This document shows, piece by piece, positions 34,608 to 45,516 of a stretch of 64,000 nt of DNA (positions within the stretch are counted from its first letter, which is position 1; each line of letters begins with the position of its first letter). The position numbers and the translations under genes are program-made. Source of the stretch: Mucilaginibacter sp. 44-25 (GTDB lineage: Bacteria > Bacteroidota > Bacteroidia > Sphingobacteriales > Sphingobacteriaceae); the NCBI GenBank assembly GCA_001898335.1, contig MKTS01000011.1, forward strand, positions 1 to 64,000, in the 5' to 3' direction. The notes under the pieces are model-generated. The model was not told the origin of the DNA and made no database searches. It saw only the letters and a program-made list of their open reading frames with translations.

Positions 34608-35816
34608 ATGAAAATTGATTTTAAACAGCCCAAATATGTGCTGCCACTCATTCTATTGCCCTTTTTGTGCCTTTTCTTTTACGTCTGGCAAAGTGGTTTT
34701 TCCAAGCCAAAGGCAGAAGTTAAAGAAACCGTAGGACTAAACGGATCTGTCGGCCAGGTTTCGGCTGACGTGCGCAAAAAACAATTAGCCGATAAACTCG
34801 ATGCTTATCGCAGCACCTATAAAGAGGCTGATGGCCTGACAGCCGTAAACGTGATCCCCCGCGAAAACTCAAGTAACCCTGCATTTAATAACGATTATTC
34901 GGAGCAGCAAAAGAAAAGGCTGGATTCCATCCGGCAAGCCATGAGATTAAAGTTTGGCACCGGGAACCATACCAATAGCAGGCAAGAAACAACAACCGGC
35001 TCATCCGGGGACCAACAGGTAGCCAAAGCTATTGAGTCCATCAACAGAAGACAGGCCAATCCTTCACATCCGATAACTTCAGTTGCGAGAGAAAAGGACC
35101 CGATGGATGTTTTCAGGGCACAAATGGCCATTATGGATAGTATCAATAAGCAAAATGATCCTGCGTACAAGGAGGAGCTGAAGAAAAAACAGGCTGCCGA
35201 TGTGATCGCTAAGACCAAACAAAACCAGATCAAACTTTCGGTTGCAAAAGCTGACGCGATCTCCACTGATTTTAATACCGTTTTGCCCGAAAAAGAGCCG
35301 GCATTTATCAGCGCGGTGATCGATGAAAACGTAACCGGGTTTGCAGGATCACGCTTGAGGCTGAAATTATTGGAAGATATCAAGGCAGGTAATAACCTCA
35401 TCAAAAAAGGCACTTACCTTTTCGCACAGATCAATGGTTTTACAGAACAGCGGGTTACGCTCACCATTACATCCATTTTATACGATGGGAAAATCCTTCC
35501 GGTTAAGCTGGATATCTATGATATGGATGGGTTGCCGGGCCTGTATGTACCCTCATCCGCATTTCGCGATTTTACGAAAGACCTGGGCAGCAATTCCATG
35601 CAAGGGGTAACCATAGATGGCAGTTCGGGCAATAGCCAGTTTATCATGAGCTCGCTGAGTAAGGTTTTTCAATCAACCTCATCGGCCATCGCTGACCTCA
35701 TCCGCAAAAACAAGGCAAAGCTTAAATACAATTCATACCTCTATTTAATTGACCCTGATGCCTTGCAAAACGCTCAAAATGGCGAAGCACAATTGAATGT
35801 AGATAAAATGAAATAA
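34608..35816 (+). CDS. traM: TraM-family VirB10-like conjugation protein
   Basis: A 402-residue protein with an N-terminal membrane helix (LPLILLPFLCLFFYVW), a long polar linker and a C-terminal beta domain typical of TraM (IDENVTGFAGSRLRLKLLED, GTYLFAQINGFTEQRVTLTI, KLDIYDMDGLPGLYVPSSAF). TraM bridges inner and outer membranes like VirB10. It ends near a polar linker to traN. Confidence 0.95.
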   Translation: MKIDFKQPKYVLPLILLPFLCLFFYVWQSGFSKPKAEVKETVGLNGSVGQVSADVRKKQLADKLDAYRSTYKEADGLTAVNVIPRENSSNPAFNNDYSEQQKKRLDSIRQAMRLKFGTGNHTNSRQETTTGSSGDQQVAKAIESINRRQANPSHPITSVAREKDPMDVFRAQMAIMDSINKQNDPAYKEELKKKQAADVIAKTKQNQIKLSVAKADAISTDFNTVLPEKEPAFISAVIDENVTGFAGSRLRLKLLEDIKAGNNLIKKGTYLFAQINGFTEQRVTLTITSILYDGKILPVKLDIYDMDGLPGLYVPSSAFRDFTKDLGSNSMQGVTIDGSSGNSQFIMSSLSKVFQSTSSAIADLIRKNKAKLKYNSYLYLIDPDALQNAQNGEAQLNVDKMK

Positions 35817-35887
35817 AACACTTCACAAAATTCTATTAAAGCGCAGCACTTCGGACTGCCACTTACCGATAATAAAAAATAACAAAC

Positions 35888-36682
35888 ATGAAAAAGATCT
35901 TATGCTATCTATTGGTGCTATGCGCCCCATCCCTTTATGCCCAGGAAAAACTGCCCGTAGTTTACCTACCGGAAAACCTGACGATACATTTTGTCTCGCC
36001 TGAGCCAATACAATATGTGGATATTTCCACCAAAGACCTCATTGGCGATCTGCCGCTTAAAAACGTCCTGCGTTTAAAACTGCGTGATTCCCTCAAATCG
36101 TTTTTAGGATCGGTAGTTACCGTTGCCGGAGAAAAATTCATTGCACAATACCGTCTGTTACCGGGTTATCCGGGTGTACCTACGGAGATCAATATCGTTC
36201 CTGATGACATGCACCCGCTGGACATTTCCGGAATCGGCCTGTCCCAAAATCAACTGAAAGGTTTGGCCCTCAGCCTCCTCGCCAAAACCCCGGATAAACG
36301 TATGGAAAAGGTAAAAGCCTTTGGTATTAAAGGACAGCTGAACCATGTATATACGGTTGGTGATTATATTTTTCTGGATATCAGCTATCACAATAAAACA
36401 AACCTTAAATATGACATTGCTGATTTCCGGTTCAAAGTGGATGATAAAAAGGTCACCAAAGCGGCCAACAACCAGTCCGTTGAAGTTAAACCGGTGTTCG
36501 TGCTGTTAAGCCCGCCGGCATTTGCGAAAAATTACAGGAATATCTTTGTATTTAAAAAGATGTCCTTTCCCGGTAACAAGGTATTACATGCAGAGCTAAG
36601 CGAAAAGCAGCTTTCCGGTCGTATCGTTACCCTGAGTATTTCCTACCAGGACATACTGGATGCGGATACGCTCCCAAACTAA
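35888..36682 (+). CDS. traN: TraN-family VirB9-like conjugation protein
   Basis: A 264-residue exported protein (signal peptide ending LYAQ) with the TraN pattern (YLPENLTIHFVSPEPIQYVD near the start, then GQLNHVYTVGDYIFLDISYH and a beta-rich end). It is the VirB9-like outer-membrane ring component that binds TraM. Confidence 0.93.
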   Translation: MKKILCYLLVLCAPSLYAQEKLPVVYLPENLTIHFVSPEPIQYVDISTKDLIGDLPLKNVLRLKLRDSLKSFLGSVVTVAGEKFIAQYRLLPGYPGVPTEINIVPDDMHPLDISGIGLSQNQLKGLALSLLAKTPDKRMEKVKAFGIKGQLNHVYTVGDYIFLDISYHNKTNLKYDIADFRFKVDDKKVTKAANNQSVEVKPVFVLLSPPAFAKNYRNIFVFKKMSFPGNKVLHAELSEKQLSGRIVTLSISYQDILDADTLPN

Positions 36683-36698
36683 TCCTATTATCATTATC

Positions 36699-36914
36699 AT
36701 GACTGATTCCATAGCCTACGATTACGTAAAGCTTGTGTTGGAAGAAGAATTTTTCAGGGCCTACCTGCGCTTTTCCAACAACGGGATTCTCCACTACGAG
36801 CTTACCAATATCCTCGAAGTCTGCGCCCCGCTCATTCAGGGCCTTGACGAGGACGACCGCTTCCTAAAATATGAAGTGATCGGCACCATAGCAAATTATT
36901 TACAGGAGGTTTAG
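36699..36914 (+). CDS. Small conserved-looking hypothetical protein
   Basis: A 71-residue acidic helical protein ([20 protein letters not shown]). It lies 16 bases after traN and 1 base before the large methylase/helicase gene, so it is in the operon. I do not recognise it. Confidence 0.5.
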   Translation: MTDSIAYDYVKLVLEEEFFRAYLRFSNNGILHYELTNILEVCAPLIQGLDEDDRFLKYEVIGTIANYLQEV

Positions 36915-36915
36915 T

Positions 36916-39900
36916 ATGGCATTTAATCCGGTAAGGAAGATGGCAGACAATGTTGCGGCCATCCGAATCGCGCTGGACTTTACTGGACAGCAACTCTCCG
37001 AAACAGAATTAGAAACGCTGAGGAAATATGCAGGTTTCGGCGGTTTAAAAGCAGTATTGTTTCCCCCCGGGGACATTTGGACCTGGGAGAATTTGGGAGC
37101 ATCAAAAACCGATCTAAAACTCTACCCACAAGTGATGGAACTGCATGGCCTGTTGCAGGAAAAACTGACATCAAAGGAATATAAGGCTACGATCGATGCC
37201 ATGAAAAGCAGTTCACAAACTGCCTATTATACACCAGACTATATTCCAAGGGCGATCTATGCTGCCATGAAAGAGGCCCGTATTTTACCAAAACGAATTT
37301 ATGAGCCAAGTGCCGGGGTCGGTGTATTTATTGATGAGGCCGTAGCAGCGTTTGATGGCCTGCAACAGATCAATGCTGTTGAAAAGGATATTCTCACCGG
37401 TAAAATATTGACTGCCTTATGCTCGGTTTCTCAGATACCTGTGGATGTTCAGATCAAAAAACTGGAAGAAACCGCTGCGACAGAAAAAGCGCAATCCGAT
37501 GTGGTGATCAGCAATATCCCTTTTGGTAAGATCGCGGTTCATGACCCGGCCTATAATAAAAGCGGCATATCATCTAAAGTCCATACCTACTTTTTTGCTA
37601 AAGGCCTGGACAAGATCAAAGATGGTGGTATCCTGGCTTATATTGTTACGGATGCTTTTCTGAATAACCCATCCAATGAAACAGCCCGTAAATACCTGTT
37701 TACCTCCGCTGACCTGTTAAGCGTAGCCGTGCTGCCTGCCAACCTGATGAAGGAAAATGCGAATGTCGAAGTGGGCATGCATCTCATCCTGGTACAGAAA
37801 AACGACATGAAGGAAACCCTCACCGAAGCCGAAAGCCTGCTGATCGATACCATAGAAGTGGAAAATTCATTTGGTAAGTACCATCTGAATGCCTGGTTAG
37901 CTGATAAAAATGAATTGGTGTACGCCGACGAAATTATCGAGGGCACCAATGCACGGGGCAAAGCCTCACGGGTCGCCTGGCAAAACGGCGATATGCAGGA
38001 TATCGTTCCTTCACTTCAGGAGCAGTTGTTGGATGGCTTTGCCAATTTTAACTACGCCAAGTGGGAAGCGATTTCCTTTGACACAAAGGAGACGCAACTT
38101 AAACAGTTTACCTTTTTACCGGTACCACAACCTCCAAAAACAGCCGACGAAAAAGGATTGAGTTTTGGCCAGTTAGGTTTGTTTGATGCGCCGGTTCAAA
38201 CCGATCAGGATAACAAAGCATCAGCTTACCTGGATGATTTGGATAAGCAATTTGTAGATGCCGGTACCGTTCGGCAAATCAGCGTTATCCGCACAACTGC
38301 CAAACCCCTGCATGACAGCATTCTACTATTGACCGCGAGCGCCAAATCAAATAACAGGTATGTCTATAAACTATACAGCAACTTATCCGAGATCTCCTTT
38401 CCCGGAAAATGGATGACAGGGCTTACCCTTGGACAGGAGTTAGATGCGCTATCTGTTAAACTAAAACAATTTGGCCATGATTACCGCTACGAAGGCGATA
38501 CCAGCCTGGAACCTGCTTTTAAATTACAACCTGACAAGCCGAAAGCTTTCACAGACCTGAAACCCTTTTATATAAAGGATACCCTGGTCGCCTTTAATGG
38601 CAAGCTTGGCCTGATCGGTGAACCTCACAATTTCGAGGCAAAATTCACCGCGCTTGATCCGCAACCCGAATTGCCTTTTTATGAGGATTACCTGACCCTG
38701 CGGGATATATACCTGGAACTTTCCGGTTATGAAAATGAGCATGAGATCCAGTTCCCCGAACTGCGCAAATCACTCAATTTTTATTATGAGAATTTCATTG
38801 CAAAACACGGTGAACTGAATAAAAATGCCAACCGGAACCGTATCTTAAATGATGCGGCGTTAGGCTTTAAAATGTTGTCTTCCCTTGAAATCCGGGAGGG
38901 GGAAAAGTTTGTTCGCTCCGATATCTTTTACGGACCGCTTTTTCAGCAAAAGGAAATGCTGAAAACCGATGATCCTACCGAAGCGCTGGCAAGATGCTTG
39001 AACGACACCGGCAGGGTGGATTTAACGCTTATCGGGCAGATCACTGGTTTAACAGACGATGAAATCATTCTGCAGCTGGATAAACAGATCCTGCAAAACC
39101 CGGAAACACTGAACTGGGAAACAACAGATAATTACCTTTCCGGTAACGTGGTTCAAAAACTTCAGGCGGCAGAAAAGCTGGCCGGGGAAGACCCGCAAAA
39201 CCTTCAGTTTGCGAGAAGCCTTGCCGCCATCCGGCGTGTACAGCCGGAAAGAATCCCGTTTGAACGGCTGGATTTCAACCTTGGGGAGCGCTGGGTGCCC
39301 ATTGATTATTACCAGCGCTTTGCCACCGACCTTTTCAAACTGGATACCAAGATCAATTATCTGGTATCCATAGACGATTATAAGGTAAGCTATGCCAAAA
39401 AAGGCAATACGATAACCAATGAAGAGTTTTCGGTCACCCCAAAGGAAAGCAACAAGATCACGGGCCGTACATTACTGGAATACGCGCTGCTCAATACCAA
39501 TCCTCATTTTACCTACCCGGTAGAACAGTATGGCAAAGTGGTCCGCGTGCCGGATACCGAAGCAATACAAAATGCGCACCGCAAGGTAGATAATATCAGG
39601 GCGCGCTACCTGCTTTGGCTGCTGGAACTGCCTAATGAGGATAAGAAGTACTTAGAGAAGTTATACAATGACACCTATAACTGTTATGCGTTGCGCGAAT
39701 ATGACGGAAGCCACCTGACCTTTCCGGGCCTTGATTTTAAAGCTTTAAAGATCTTAGACCTTTATCCCTCGCAACGAAATGCGGCTTGGCGTGTGATTCA
39801 AAACAATGGAGGGCTGATCGACCATGAAGTAGGGCTCGGTAAGACTCTGACTATGATCATTGCCGCCATGGAAATGAAAAGGCTGGGGATCGTTCATAAA

Positions 39901-41325
39901 CCAATGATACTGGCTTTAAAGGCTAATGTACAGCAGATCACCGATACGTTCCGGCTGGCTTATCCAAAAGCTAAACTATTGGCACCGGGAGAAAATGATT
40001 TTGAGCCGGCAAAGCGTAAACGCATTTTTCACGAGATCAAAAACAACAATTGGGACTGCATTATCTTAACGCATGACCAGTTTGGCAAGATCCCCCAGGA
40101 CCCGGAGATCCAGCGGCAGATCTTAGAGATCGAACTGGACAACACGGAGCTTGACCTACTGGCGATGCAAAGCGGCGGTGAAGAGATCACCAAAGAGAAG
40201 CTAAAAGGTTTAGAGATCAGGAAGGAAAACCTGGAGGCCAAGCTGAAAAGCGTGATCGATGCCATCGAAAACCGAAAGGATACCGGTATCAATTTCCGGG
40301 AAATGGCTATCGATCACCTGTTCATTGATGAATCACATAAGTTTAAGAACCTCACGTTTACCACCAGGCATACTAAAGTTGCAGGTTTGGGGAACATGGC
40401 AGGCAGTCAGAAAGCGCTTAACATGCTTTTTGCCATTCGTACCTTACAGGACCGCTACGATACGGACCTGTGCGCTACCTTCCTTTCCGGCACACCCATT
40501 TCCAACAGTTTGACGGAAATGTATCTCATCTTTAAGTACCTCCGGCCGAGGGAATTGGAAAGGCAGCATATCAGCAATTTTGATGCATGGGCAGCGGTTT
40601 ATGCCCGCAAAACCGTTGACTTTGAATTTACGGTCACCAACGAAATTCGGGCGAAGGAACGTTTTCGCCATTTTATCAAAGTGCCGGAACTCGCGCTGTT
40701 TTATAACCAGATCACCGATTACAAAACAGCTAAACATATTAATCTCGATAAGCCGGAAATTGAGGAAACACTGGTCAATATCAAGCCAACGCCTGATCAG
40801 CAGGACTTCATTAAGCGCCTGATGCAATTCGCCAAGACGGGTGATGCCACCTTTATCGGCAGGCGTCCCCTGACCAAAGATGAGGACAAAGGCCGGATGC
40901 TCATCGCCACCAACTATGCCAAGAAAATGGCGGTAGATATGCGGTTGGTAAACCCGGATAAATATGGCGACAACCCAGGCAATAAAGTCAATGTTTGCGC
41001 GCGGAATGTGGCGGAGATCTATCATGAAAGTACGCCACACAAGGGGACGCAGATCATTTTCAGCGATATCGGTACGCCAAAAACTGATGAGTTTAATGTG
41101 TATGATGCGCTGCGGGATAAGCTGATCAATGATTTCAACATCCCGGCTAACCAGATCACCTTTATACACAACTGGGCAACCGATAAACAGCGTAAAGAAC
41201 TATTTAAAAAAATGAACGCCGGGGAGATCAGGATTCTGATCGGCAGTACCGAAAAAGCCGGAACAGGTTTAAATGTTCAGGAACGTATCGTTGCCATGCA
41301 CCATTTGGATATCCCCTGGGTGTGA
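36916..41325 (+). CDS. N-6 DNA methylase/SNF2-type helicase, 5' exon (split by group II intron)
   Basis: The first 1468 codons of a BmhA-like giant protein. The methylase part (about residues 90-300) has motif [11 protein letters not shown] near 130 and SNIPFG as motif IV. The helicase part has Walker A EVGLGKT near 970 and DESH near 1138. The exon proper ends at 41319 (TGG); the last codons to the stop at 41325 are the 5' end of the intron. With the 3' exon at 43689-44744 the spliced product is 1819 residues. It probably protects or remodels transferred DNA. Confidence 0.9.
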   Translation: MAFNPVRKMADNVAAIRIALDFTGQQLSETELETLRKYAGFGGLKAVLFPPGDIWTWENLGASKTDLKLYPQVMELHGLLQEKLTSKEYKATIDAMKSSSQTAYYTPDYIPRAIYAAMKEARILPKRIYEPSAGVGVFIDEAVAAFDGLQQINAVEKDILTGKILTALCSVSQIPVDVQIKKLEETAATEKAQSDVVISNIPFGKIAVHDPAYNKSGISSKVHTYFFAKGLDKIKDGGILAYIVTDAFLNNPSNETARKYLFTSADLLSVAVLPANLMKENANVEVGMHLILVQKNDMKETLTEAESLLIDTIEVENSFGKYHLNAWLADKNELVYADEIIEGTNARGKASRVAWQNGDMQDIVPSLQEQLLDGFANFNYAKWEAISFDTKETQLKQFTFLPVPQPPKTADEKGLSFGQLGLFDAPVQTDQDNKASAYLDDLDKQFVDAGTVRQISVIRTTAKPLHDSILLLTASAKSNNRYVYKLYSNLSEISFPGKWMTGLTLGQELDALSVKLKQFGHDYRYEGDTSLEPAFKLQPDKPKAFTDLKPFYIKDTLVAFNGKLGLIGEPHNFEAKFTALDPQPELPFYEDYLTLRDIYLELSGYENEHEIQFPELRKSLNFYYENFIAKHGELNKNANRNRILNDAALGFKMLSSLEIREGEKFVRSDIFYGPLFQQKEMLKTDDPTEALARCLNDTGRVDLTLIGQITGLTDDEIILQLDKQILQNPETLNWETTDNYLSGNVVQKLQAAEKLAGEDPQNLQFARSLAAIRRVQPERIPFERLDFNLGERWVPIDYYQRFATDLFKLDTKINYLVSIDDYKVSYAKKGNTITNEEFSVTPKESNKITGRTLLEYALLNTNPHFTYPVEQYGKVVRVPDTEAIQNAHRKVDNIRARYLLWLLELPNEDKKYLEKLYNDTYNCYALREYDGSHLTFPGLDFKALKILDLYPSQRNAAWRVIQNNGGLIDHEVGLGKTLTMIIAAMEMKRLGIVHKPMILALKANVQQITDTFRLAYPKAKLLAPGENDFEPAKRKRIFHEIKNNNWDCIILTHDQFGKIPQDPEIQRQILEIELDNTELDLLAMQSGGEEITKEKLKGLEIRKENLEAKLKSVIDAIENRKDTGINFREMAIDHLFIDESHKFKNLTFTTRHTKVAGLGNMAGSQKALNMLFAIRTLQDRYDTDLCATFLSGTPISNSLTEMYLIFKYLRPRELERQHISNFDAWAAVYARKTVDFEFTVTNEIRAKERFRHFIKVPELALFYNQITDYKTAKHINLDKPEIEETLVNIKPTPDQQDFIKRLMQFAKTGDATFIGRRPLTKDEDKGRMLIATNYAKKMAVDMRLVNPDKYGDNPGNKVNVCARNVAEIYHESTPHKGTQIIFSDIGTPKTDEFNVYDALRDKLINDFNIPANQITFIHNWATDKQRKELFKKMNAGEIRILIGSTEKAGTGLNVQERIVAMHHLDIPWV

Positions 41326-41923
41326 CACGAGGTCGCATAAGTGATTGTTTAACAATCAAGATTAAACCTGCTGTTCCGTCAGCAGTAGCCTAACGACACA
41401 TGCATTAAGAGTAATCTGATGTATGGAGCTGTCGTGACAAAGTAACCCTTTCATCGAAGGATGAAGCAGCTTGAACCGCGAGGGGAAGCGAAAACCATAG
41501 TATTAAACGGTTGGGGAGCAAGGCTGAGTGGTATGGTTAACGTAAGTGAACTGTTATTTAAACATCGTAATGTCGACTGAGCCAAAGATACTGATAGGCT
41601 CTAACCAAAAGGTAAGCAGTCGGATAACCCTTTCCAAGGTAGGGTTACACGGATTAAGCACTGCCGGTGGATAGACAGAACCTAACCCACTCGTTCGTCA
41701 CTTATGTGGAACGTGGTAAGCCCGTAATGCTCCTGCTGGCGCAGGAAAGTTGCCCGTAAGGTCAACCGATAGCAGTGCGGGTATAAGAAAGCAGAAAAAG
41801 CGAATGCCGTTTTGTAATGAGACGGATAGAGGTTTAAACGTTACCTCACGCGAAAGCGGGCAGACTTCTGTATGGTAATTCATTACAATAAACTTTTAGA
41901 ACTTTTTCAAAGGAGGAAAGCAA

Positions 41924-43594
41924 ATGAACGTAAATCAAACAGCGTGTGCACCGACCGACCAAAGGTTAGATTGGGAGAGTATTGACTGGACTCAATGTGA
42001 ACAGGAGGTTAAAAAGCTACAAGCACGTATTGTAAAAGCTCAAAAAGAATGCAGATATGGTAAAGTGAAAGCTTTACAATGGATGCTGACCCATTCGTTT
42101 GCTGCTAAAACATTGGCAGTAAAACGGGTAACTACCAATAATGGTAGAAGGACATCGGGAGTAGACAAAGTATTATGGACTACTCCCCAAGCGAAAGCTA
42201 AGGCTACTTTGGATTTAAGACGCAGGGATTACAAACCCCAGCCTCTTAAAAGGGTGCATATAGCAAAAAGCAACGGAAAGTTAAGACCGTTGGGCATACC
42301 TACTATGAAGGACAGGGCTATGCAGGCATTATACCTGATGGCTCTCGAACCTGTATCGGAAACTTTGGCGGACAGCCATTCTTATGGCTTCCGTAAGGAA
42401 AGAAGCACGGCTGATGCCATTTCACAATGTCACAACGTGTTATGCAAAGGTTATTCTCCTACATGGATTTTGGAAGGCGACATTAAAGGCTGCTTTGACC
42501 ACATTAGTCATGAATGGCTTATCAACCATATCCCTATGGATAAGTTGATGCTAAAGAAATGGCTTAAAAGTGGTTTTATATTCGACAAACAGCTTTTCCT
42601 AACCGAAGAAGGTACCCCACAAGGCGGGATCATCTCACCGACTTTAGCAAATATGACCTCAGACGGTCTGCAAAAAGTACTTGCGGACAGGTACAAAAGA
42701 AGGACTATTAATGGAGTTCAGGTATCGCCAATGGTTAACCTTATCCGGTACGCAGATGATTTTATCATCACAAGTGCCAATAAGGAAACATTGGAACTGG
42801 AAATCAAGCCGTTACTGATCGATTTTCTAACTGAAAGAGGTTTACAGCTTTCAGAAGAAAAAACAAAGATCACCAATATTGAAGATGGTTTCGATTTCTT
42901 AGGTTTCAACATTAGGCAATACAAAGATGAAGTTCTGACTAAACCTGCAAAGGATAAAGTGCAGAAATTCCTCGAAAAAATCAGAACTATCATTGATGCC
43001 AACAAGGCCTGTAAGCAGGAATCATTAATCAGATTGTTAAACCCTGTCATCACAGGTTGGGCAAACTATTACAAAAATGGTGCTGCAACCGATGTATTCA
43101 AGAGAGCCGACCATCAGATATTCCTTAAACTGTGGCAATGGGCTAAACGCAGACACCCTAAGAAGGGTAAAACGTGGATAGTCGATAAATACTTCCACAG
43201 GGTAGGAAACAAGGGCTGGCAATTCGTTGCCTTCTTTGATAAGAAAGGTGGTACAGATAAAATAAAACTGAAGAAACTGGCGGACACCAAGTATGCCAGG
43301 TATCTGAAAGTTAAGGCGGATGCAAACCCATTCGATAGCGAATGGAACCTTTATTTCGACAAGCGTGATACGCACAAAATGTTGGAAACACTTAAAGGTA
43401 GAAATGCATTACTGCACATCTGGAAAAAGCAAAATCGCAAATGTCCGATCTGTGGCGATGCCATTGACAAGGATACGTCATGGAACGTAACAGAACATCT
43501 CGTAGAAGCGAAAATCATAAGAAAGCTTGTACATGACAGATGCCACAGATCAATCAGACACCAAAAAATGGGAAATTATGAGCTGGTTTCTTAA
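41924..43594 (+). CDS. ltrA: Group II intron reverse transcriptase/maturase with HNH endonuclease
   Basis: A 556-residue intron-encoded protein. The reverse transcriptase domain includes RPLGIPTMKDRAMQALYLMAL, FLTEEGTPQGGIISPTLANM and the catalytic YADDF (about residues 275-279). A maturase X domain (GWANYYKNG) and a C-terminal HNH-type zinc domain (CPICG near 507 to HDRCHRSIRH) follow. It helps the intron RNA splice and then copies it into new DNA sites. A good ribosome-binding site (AAAGGAGG) stands 7 bases before the ATG, unlike most genes here. All key motifs are intact. Confidence 0.96.
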   Translation: MNVNQTACAPTDQRLDWESIDWTQCEQEVKKLQARIVKAQKECRYGKVKALQWMLTHSFAAKTLAVKRVTTNNGRRTSGVDKVLWTTPQAKAKATLDLRRRDYKPQPLKRVHIAKSNGKLRPLGIPTMKDRAMQALYLMALEPVSETLADSHSYGFRKERSTADAISQCHNVLCKGYSPTWILEGDIKGCFDHISHEWLINHIPMDKLMLKKWLKSGFIFDKQLFLTEEGTPQGGIISPTLANMTSDGLQKVLADRYKRRTINGVQVSPMVNLIRYADDFIITSANKETLELEIKPLLIDFLTERGLQLSEEKTKITNIEDGFDFLGFNIRQYKDEVLTKPAKDKVQKFLEKIRTIIDANKACKQESLIRLLNPVITGWANYYKNGAATDVFKRADHQIFLKLWQWAKRRHPKKGKTWIVDKYFHRVGNKGWQFVAFFDKKGGTDKIKLKKLADTKYARYLKVKADANPFDSEWNLYFDKRDTHKMLETLKGRNALLHIWKKQNRKCPICGDAIDKDTSWNVTEHLVEAKIIRKLVHDRCHRSIRHQKMGNYELVS

Positions 43595-43613
43595 CAGAAA
43601 TTTTGAATTACTT

Positions 43614-43647
43614 GAGCCGTATGAGGGGAAACTCTCACGTACGGTTC
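43614..43647 (+). ncRNA. Group II intron domain V
   Basis: A 34-base hairpin GAGCCGT...ACGGTTC with a GAAA tetraloop and the AGC catalytic triad in its 5' strand. It lies 19 bases after the maturase stop codon, at the position required for domain V. Confidence 0.92.
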
Positions 43648-43688
43648 TTAGAGGAGAAGATAGTCGTAAGATTATTGACTTACTCGAT

Positions 43689-44744
43689 AAACCTTCTGAA
43701 CTGGAACAGCGTGATGGGCGTGGTGCGCGGCAAGGTAACTGGTTGGCCAAACAGTTTTATGGCAACAAGGTCAGGAACTTCATTTATGCGGTAGAGCAAT
43801 CATTGGACAATTATAAATTCAATCTGCTGAAGAACAAACAGATCTTCATCAGTCAGATGAAGAACAATGAATTATCCGTGCGTACCCTGGATGAAGGGGC
43901 GATGGATGAACAAAGCGGCATGAGTTTCTCTGAGTATATCGCCATTTTATCAGGGGATACTTCTTTGTTGGAAAAGACACGCCTTGAAAAAAAAGTTGCC
44001 GAACTGGAAGGTTATAAAGGCGCTCACTTTAAGGAAGTTGCCCGCAGCCGCTACCTGTTGGAAGACCTGGAAAAGAAAAGCCGGGAAACCCAATCTACTT
44101 TGGAGCTGGTTCGCAAGGATGAGGTGAATTACAAAAAGGTCCTGAAACTGGATGAGGACGGCACCAAGCAGAACCCGCTTAAATTAAAAGATACCGAATT
44201 GGCAGATACCGTTGCAATTGGTAATCACCTGATCAGTTTATATAAAAACTGGTCGCCCGCCGATTATAGCCAGCCTGATCTTCATTTAGGTGAATTGTAT
44301 GGGTTTGAACTTTATATCAGGCGTAAGCTGCAAACAATCGAGGATGGATTTACCAGTCGGATCACCCATGTAACCTCGCTATACGCTGAAAGCCGGTCAA
44401 CCGGTATTAAGTATATGCAAAATGGCGGCGCGCCCAATATTGACAATCCTAAGCACGCGGCAAGGTATTTTTTGGATGCGATCAACAGGGTTGTTGGCAT
44501 GGCGGAGCGGTACGAAAAGGAACTGGATGGCATCAACAAACAGATACCGGAAATTCGTGAGTTGTCGCTGAGGCCCTTTGACCAGGAGTATGAACTGGCA
44601 TCCTTAAAAAAGGAAGTGGAAAAACTGGATTTGGAGATCAATCAAAAAATAGCCGAAAGGGAAAAGCAGGCACAGGCAGATCAAATGACAATTGAAGATG
44701 TCGATGATTCGATTGAGCTGGTTCCTGCTGGTATTAAACGTTAA
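43689..44744 (+). CDS. N-6 DNA methylase/helicase, 3' exon
   Basis: The last 351 codons of the giant protein interrupted by the intron. It begins with KPSELEQRDGRGARQGN, helicase motif VI (QRxGRxxR), and continues as a helical, coiled-coil C-terminal region ending in IELVPAGIKR. On its own an in-frame start at 43527 lies within the intron and would give a meaningless N-terminus, so splicing is needed for a proper product. Confidence 0.9.
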   Translation, partial: KPSELEQRDGRGARQGNWLAKQFYGNKVRNFIYAVEQSLDNYKFNLLKNKQIFISQMKNNELSVRTLDEGAMDEQSGMSFSEYIAILSGDTSLLEKTRLEKKVAELEGYKGAHFKEVARSRYLLEDLEKKSRETQSTLELVRKDEVNYKKVLKLDEDGTKQNPLKLKDTELADTVAIGNHLISLYKNWSPADYSQPDLHLGELYGFELYIRRKLQTIEDGFTSRITHVTSLYAESRSTGIKYMQNGGAPNIDNPKHAARYFLDAINRVVGMAERYEKELDGINKQIPEIRELSLRPFDQEYELASLKKEVEKLDLEINQKIAEREKQAQADQMTIEDVDDSIELVPAGIKR

Positions 44745-44762
44745 AAATCTTAAATCTAAACT

Positions 44763-45389
44763 ATGGAACAGATCAGTATCTATACCAGGCCAAGGCCGGT
44801 AATCCAATTGGGCGAAACATGGTTTTTCGTTGATGCGCAGTGGCAATATCTGATTGAGGTTGAAAATCCCGAAAACAAGATCGATATGGGGGAAGCACGC
44901 TCTTTTAAAGATCACATCGAAATATGGTATGACCCTTTGATCAGGAATTGTTATAATGGCCCATTTGCGGAGACACCTCCCGAACACATTCACATTTACT
45001 GGTTTCACTCCTTTAGCGCTTTAGACCCTGCGGGTGAGGCTGCAAAGCTTGATGAACTCAATCCGCAATGGCGGGTGAAATCTGACATCAAGCTGCCATT
45101 GGCTGAAATAGCAGGCAGATACTTCTTTGTCGATAAAAACTATAGTTGCTTTTATGAAGTAAATAACTGCTGGAACTCAATTAGTTTTAAGGAGATCACT
45201 TGCCGTAAAAAAGCCAAAGGCTTCTTTATCAATCTAAATTACCATAATACCGCGTTTCCACATGAGATCGCTGCTGCATCAAAAGCACCGATATGGCCGG
45301 AGCATATCGTTTTTGCTCCGATCAACGGCGGCACTAAAGTGCATAAAATTATATACGGGTACTTAAAGCGTAAGCATATGCAGCGCTAA
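44763..45389 (+). CDS. Hypothetical protein, 208 aa
   Basis: A soluble protein rich in aromatic residues, with two similar halves: ETWFFVDAQWQYLIEVENPEN near the start and GRYFFVDKNYSCFYEVNNCWN in the middle. This suggests an internal duplication of about 100 residues. It follows the helicase gene by 18 bases and is ended by a terminator. I know no family; it may be specific to these elements. Confidence 0.55.
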   Translation: MEQISIYTRPRPVIQLGETWFFVDAQWQYLIEVENPENKIDMGEARSFKDHIEIWYDPLIRNCYNGPFAETPPEHIHIYWFHSFSALDPAGEAAKLDELNPQWRVKSDIKLPLAEIAGRYFFVDKNYSCFYEVNNCWNSISFKEITCRKKAKGFFINLNYHNTAFPHEIAAASKAPIWPEHIVFAPINGGTKVHKIIYGYLKRKHMQR

Positions 45390-45414
45390 CCCCAATTGAT
45401 AGAGCGATCTCTAT

Positions 45415-45449
45415 AAGCCATCCGCATAAGCCGATGGCTTTCTTTATTT
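45415..45449 (+). terminator. Probable rho-independent terminator
   Basis: An 8-bp stem AAGCCATC/GATGGCTT (45415-45422 with 45433-45440), then a T-rich run. It closes the transcript before the coupling-protein gene. Confidence 0.65.
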
Positions 45450-45516
45450 GATAACATTCCTGATATGGAAGAACGGCGAAGCCCTCCTTCCATGCCATTA
45501 AAAAACACATTATATT

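Larger units (their letters stand above)
41320..43688 (+). mobile_element. Group II intron (2,369 nt) with its own reverse transcriptase
   Basis: The 5' end GTGTGACACG matches the GUGYG start of group II introns, and the 3' end is ...CGAT, ending in AY. Domain V lies at 43614-43647 and domain VI behind it, with a candidate branch A. The RNA domains I-IV occupy 41320-41923 without any gene. Joining 41319 to 43689 restores DIPW-KPSELEQRDGRGARQGN in frame, the expected sequence of the interrupted helicase. This makes the boundaries firm. Confidence 0.93.

Noticed and set aside
40444..41169. Long open frame (241 codons) on the minus strand
   Set aside because: It lies wholly inside the conserved helicase gene on the other strand and its peptide has no protein-like pattern.
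43527..43688. Independent start for the 3' helicase exon
   Set aside because: The codons before 43689 are intron domain V/VI sequence; the product makes sense only after splicing.
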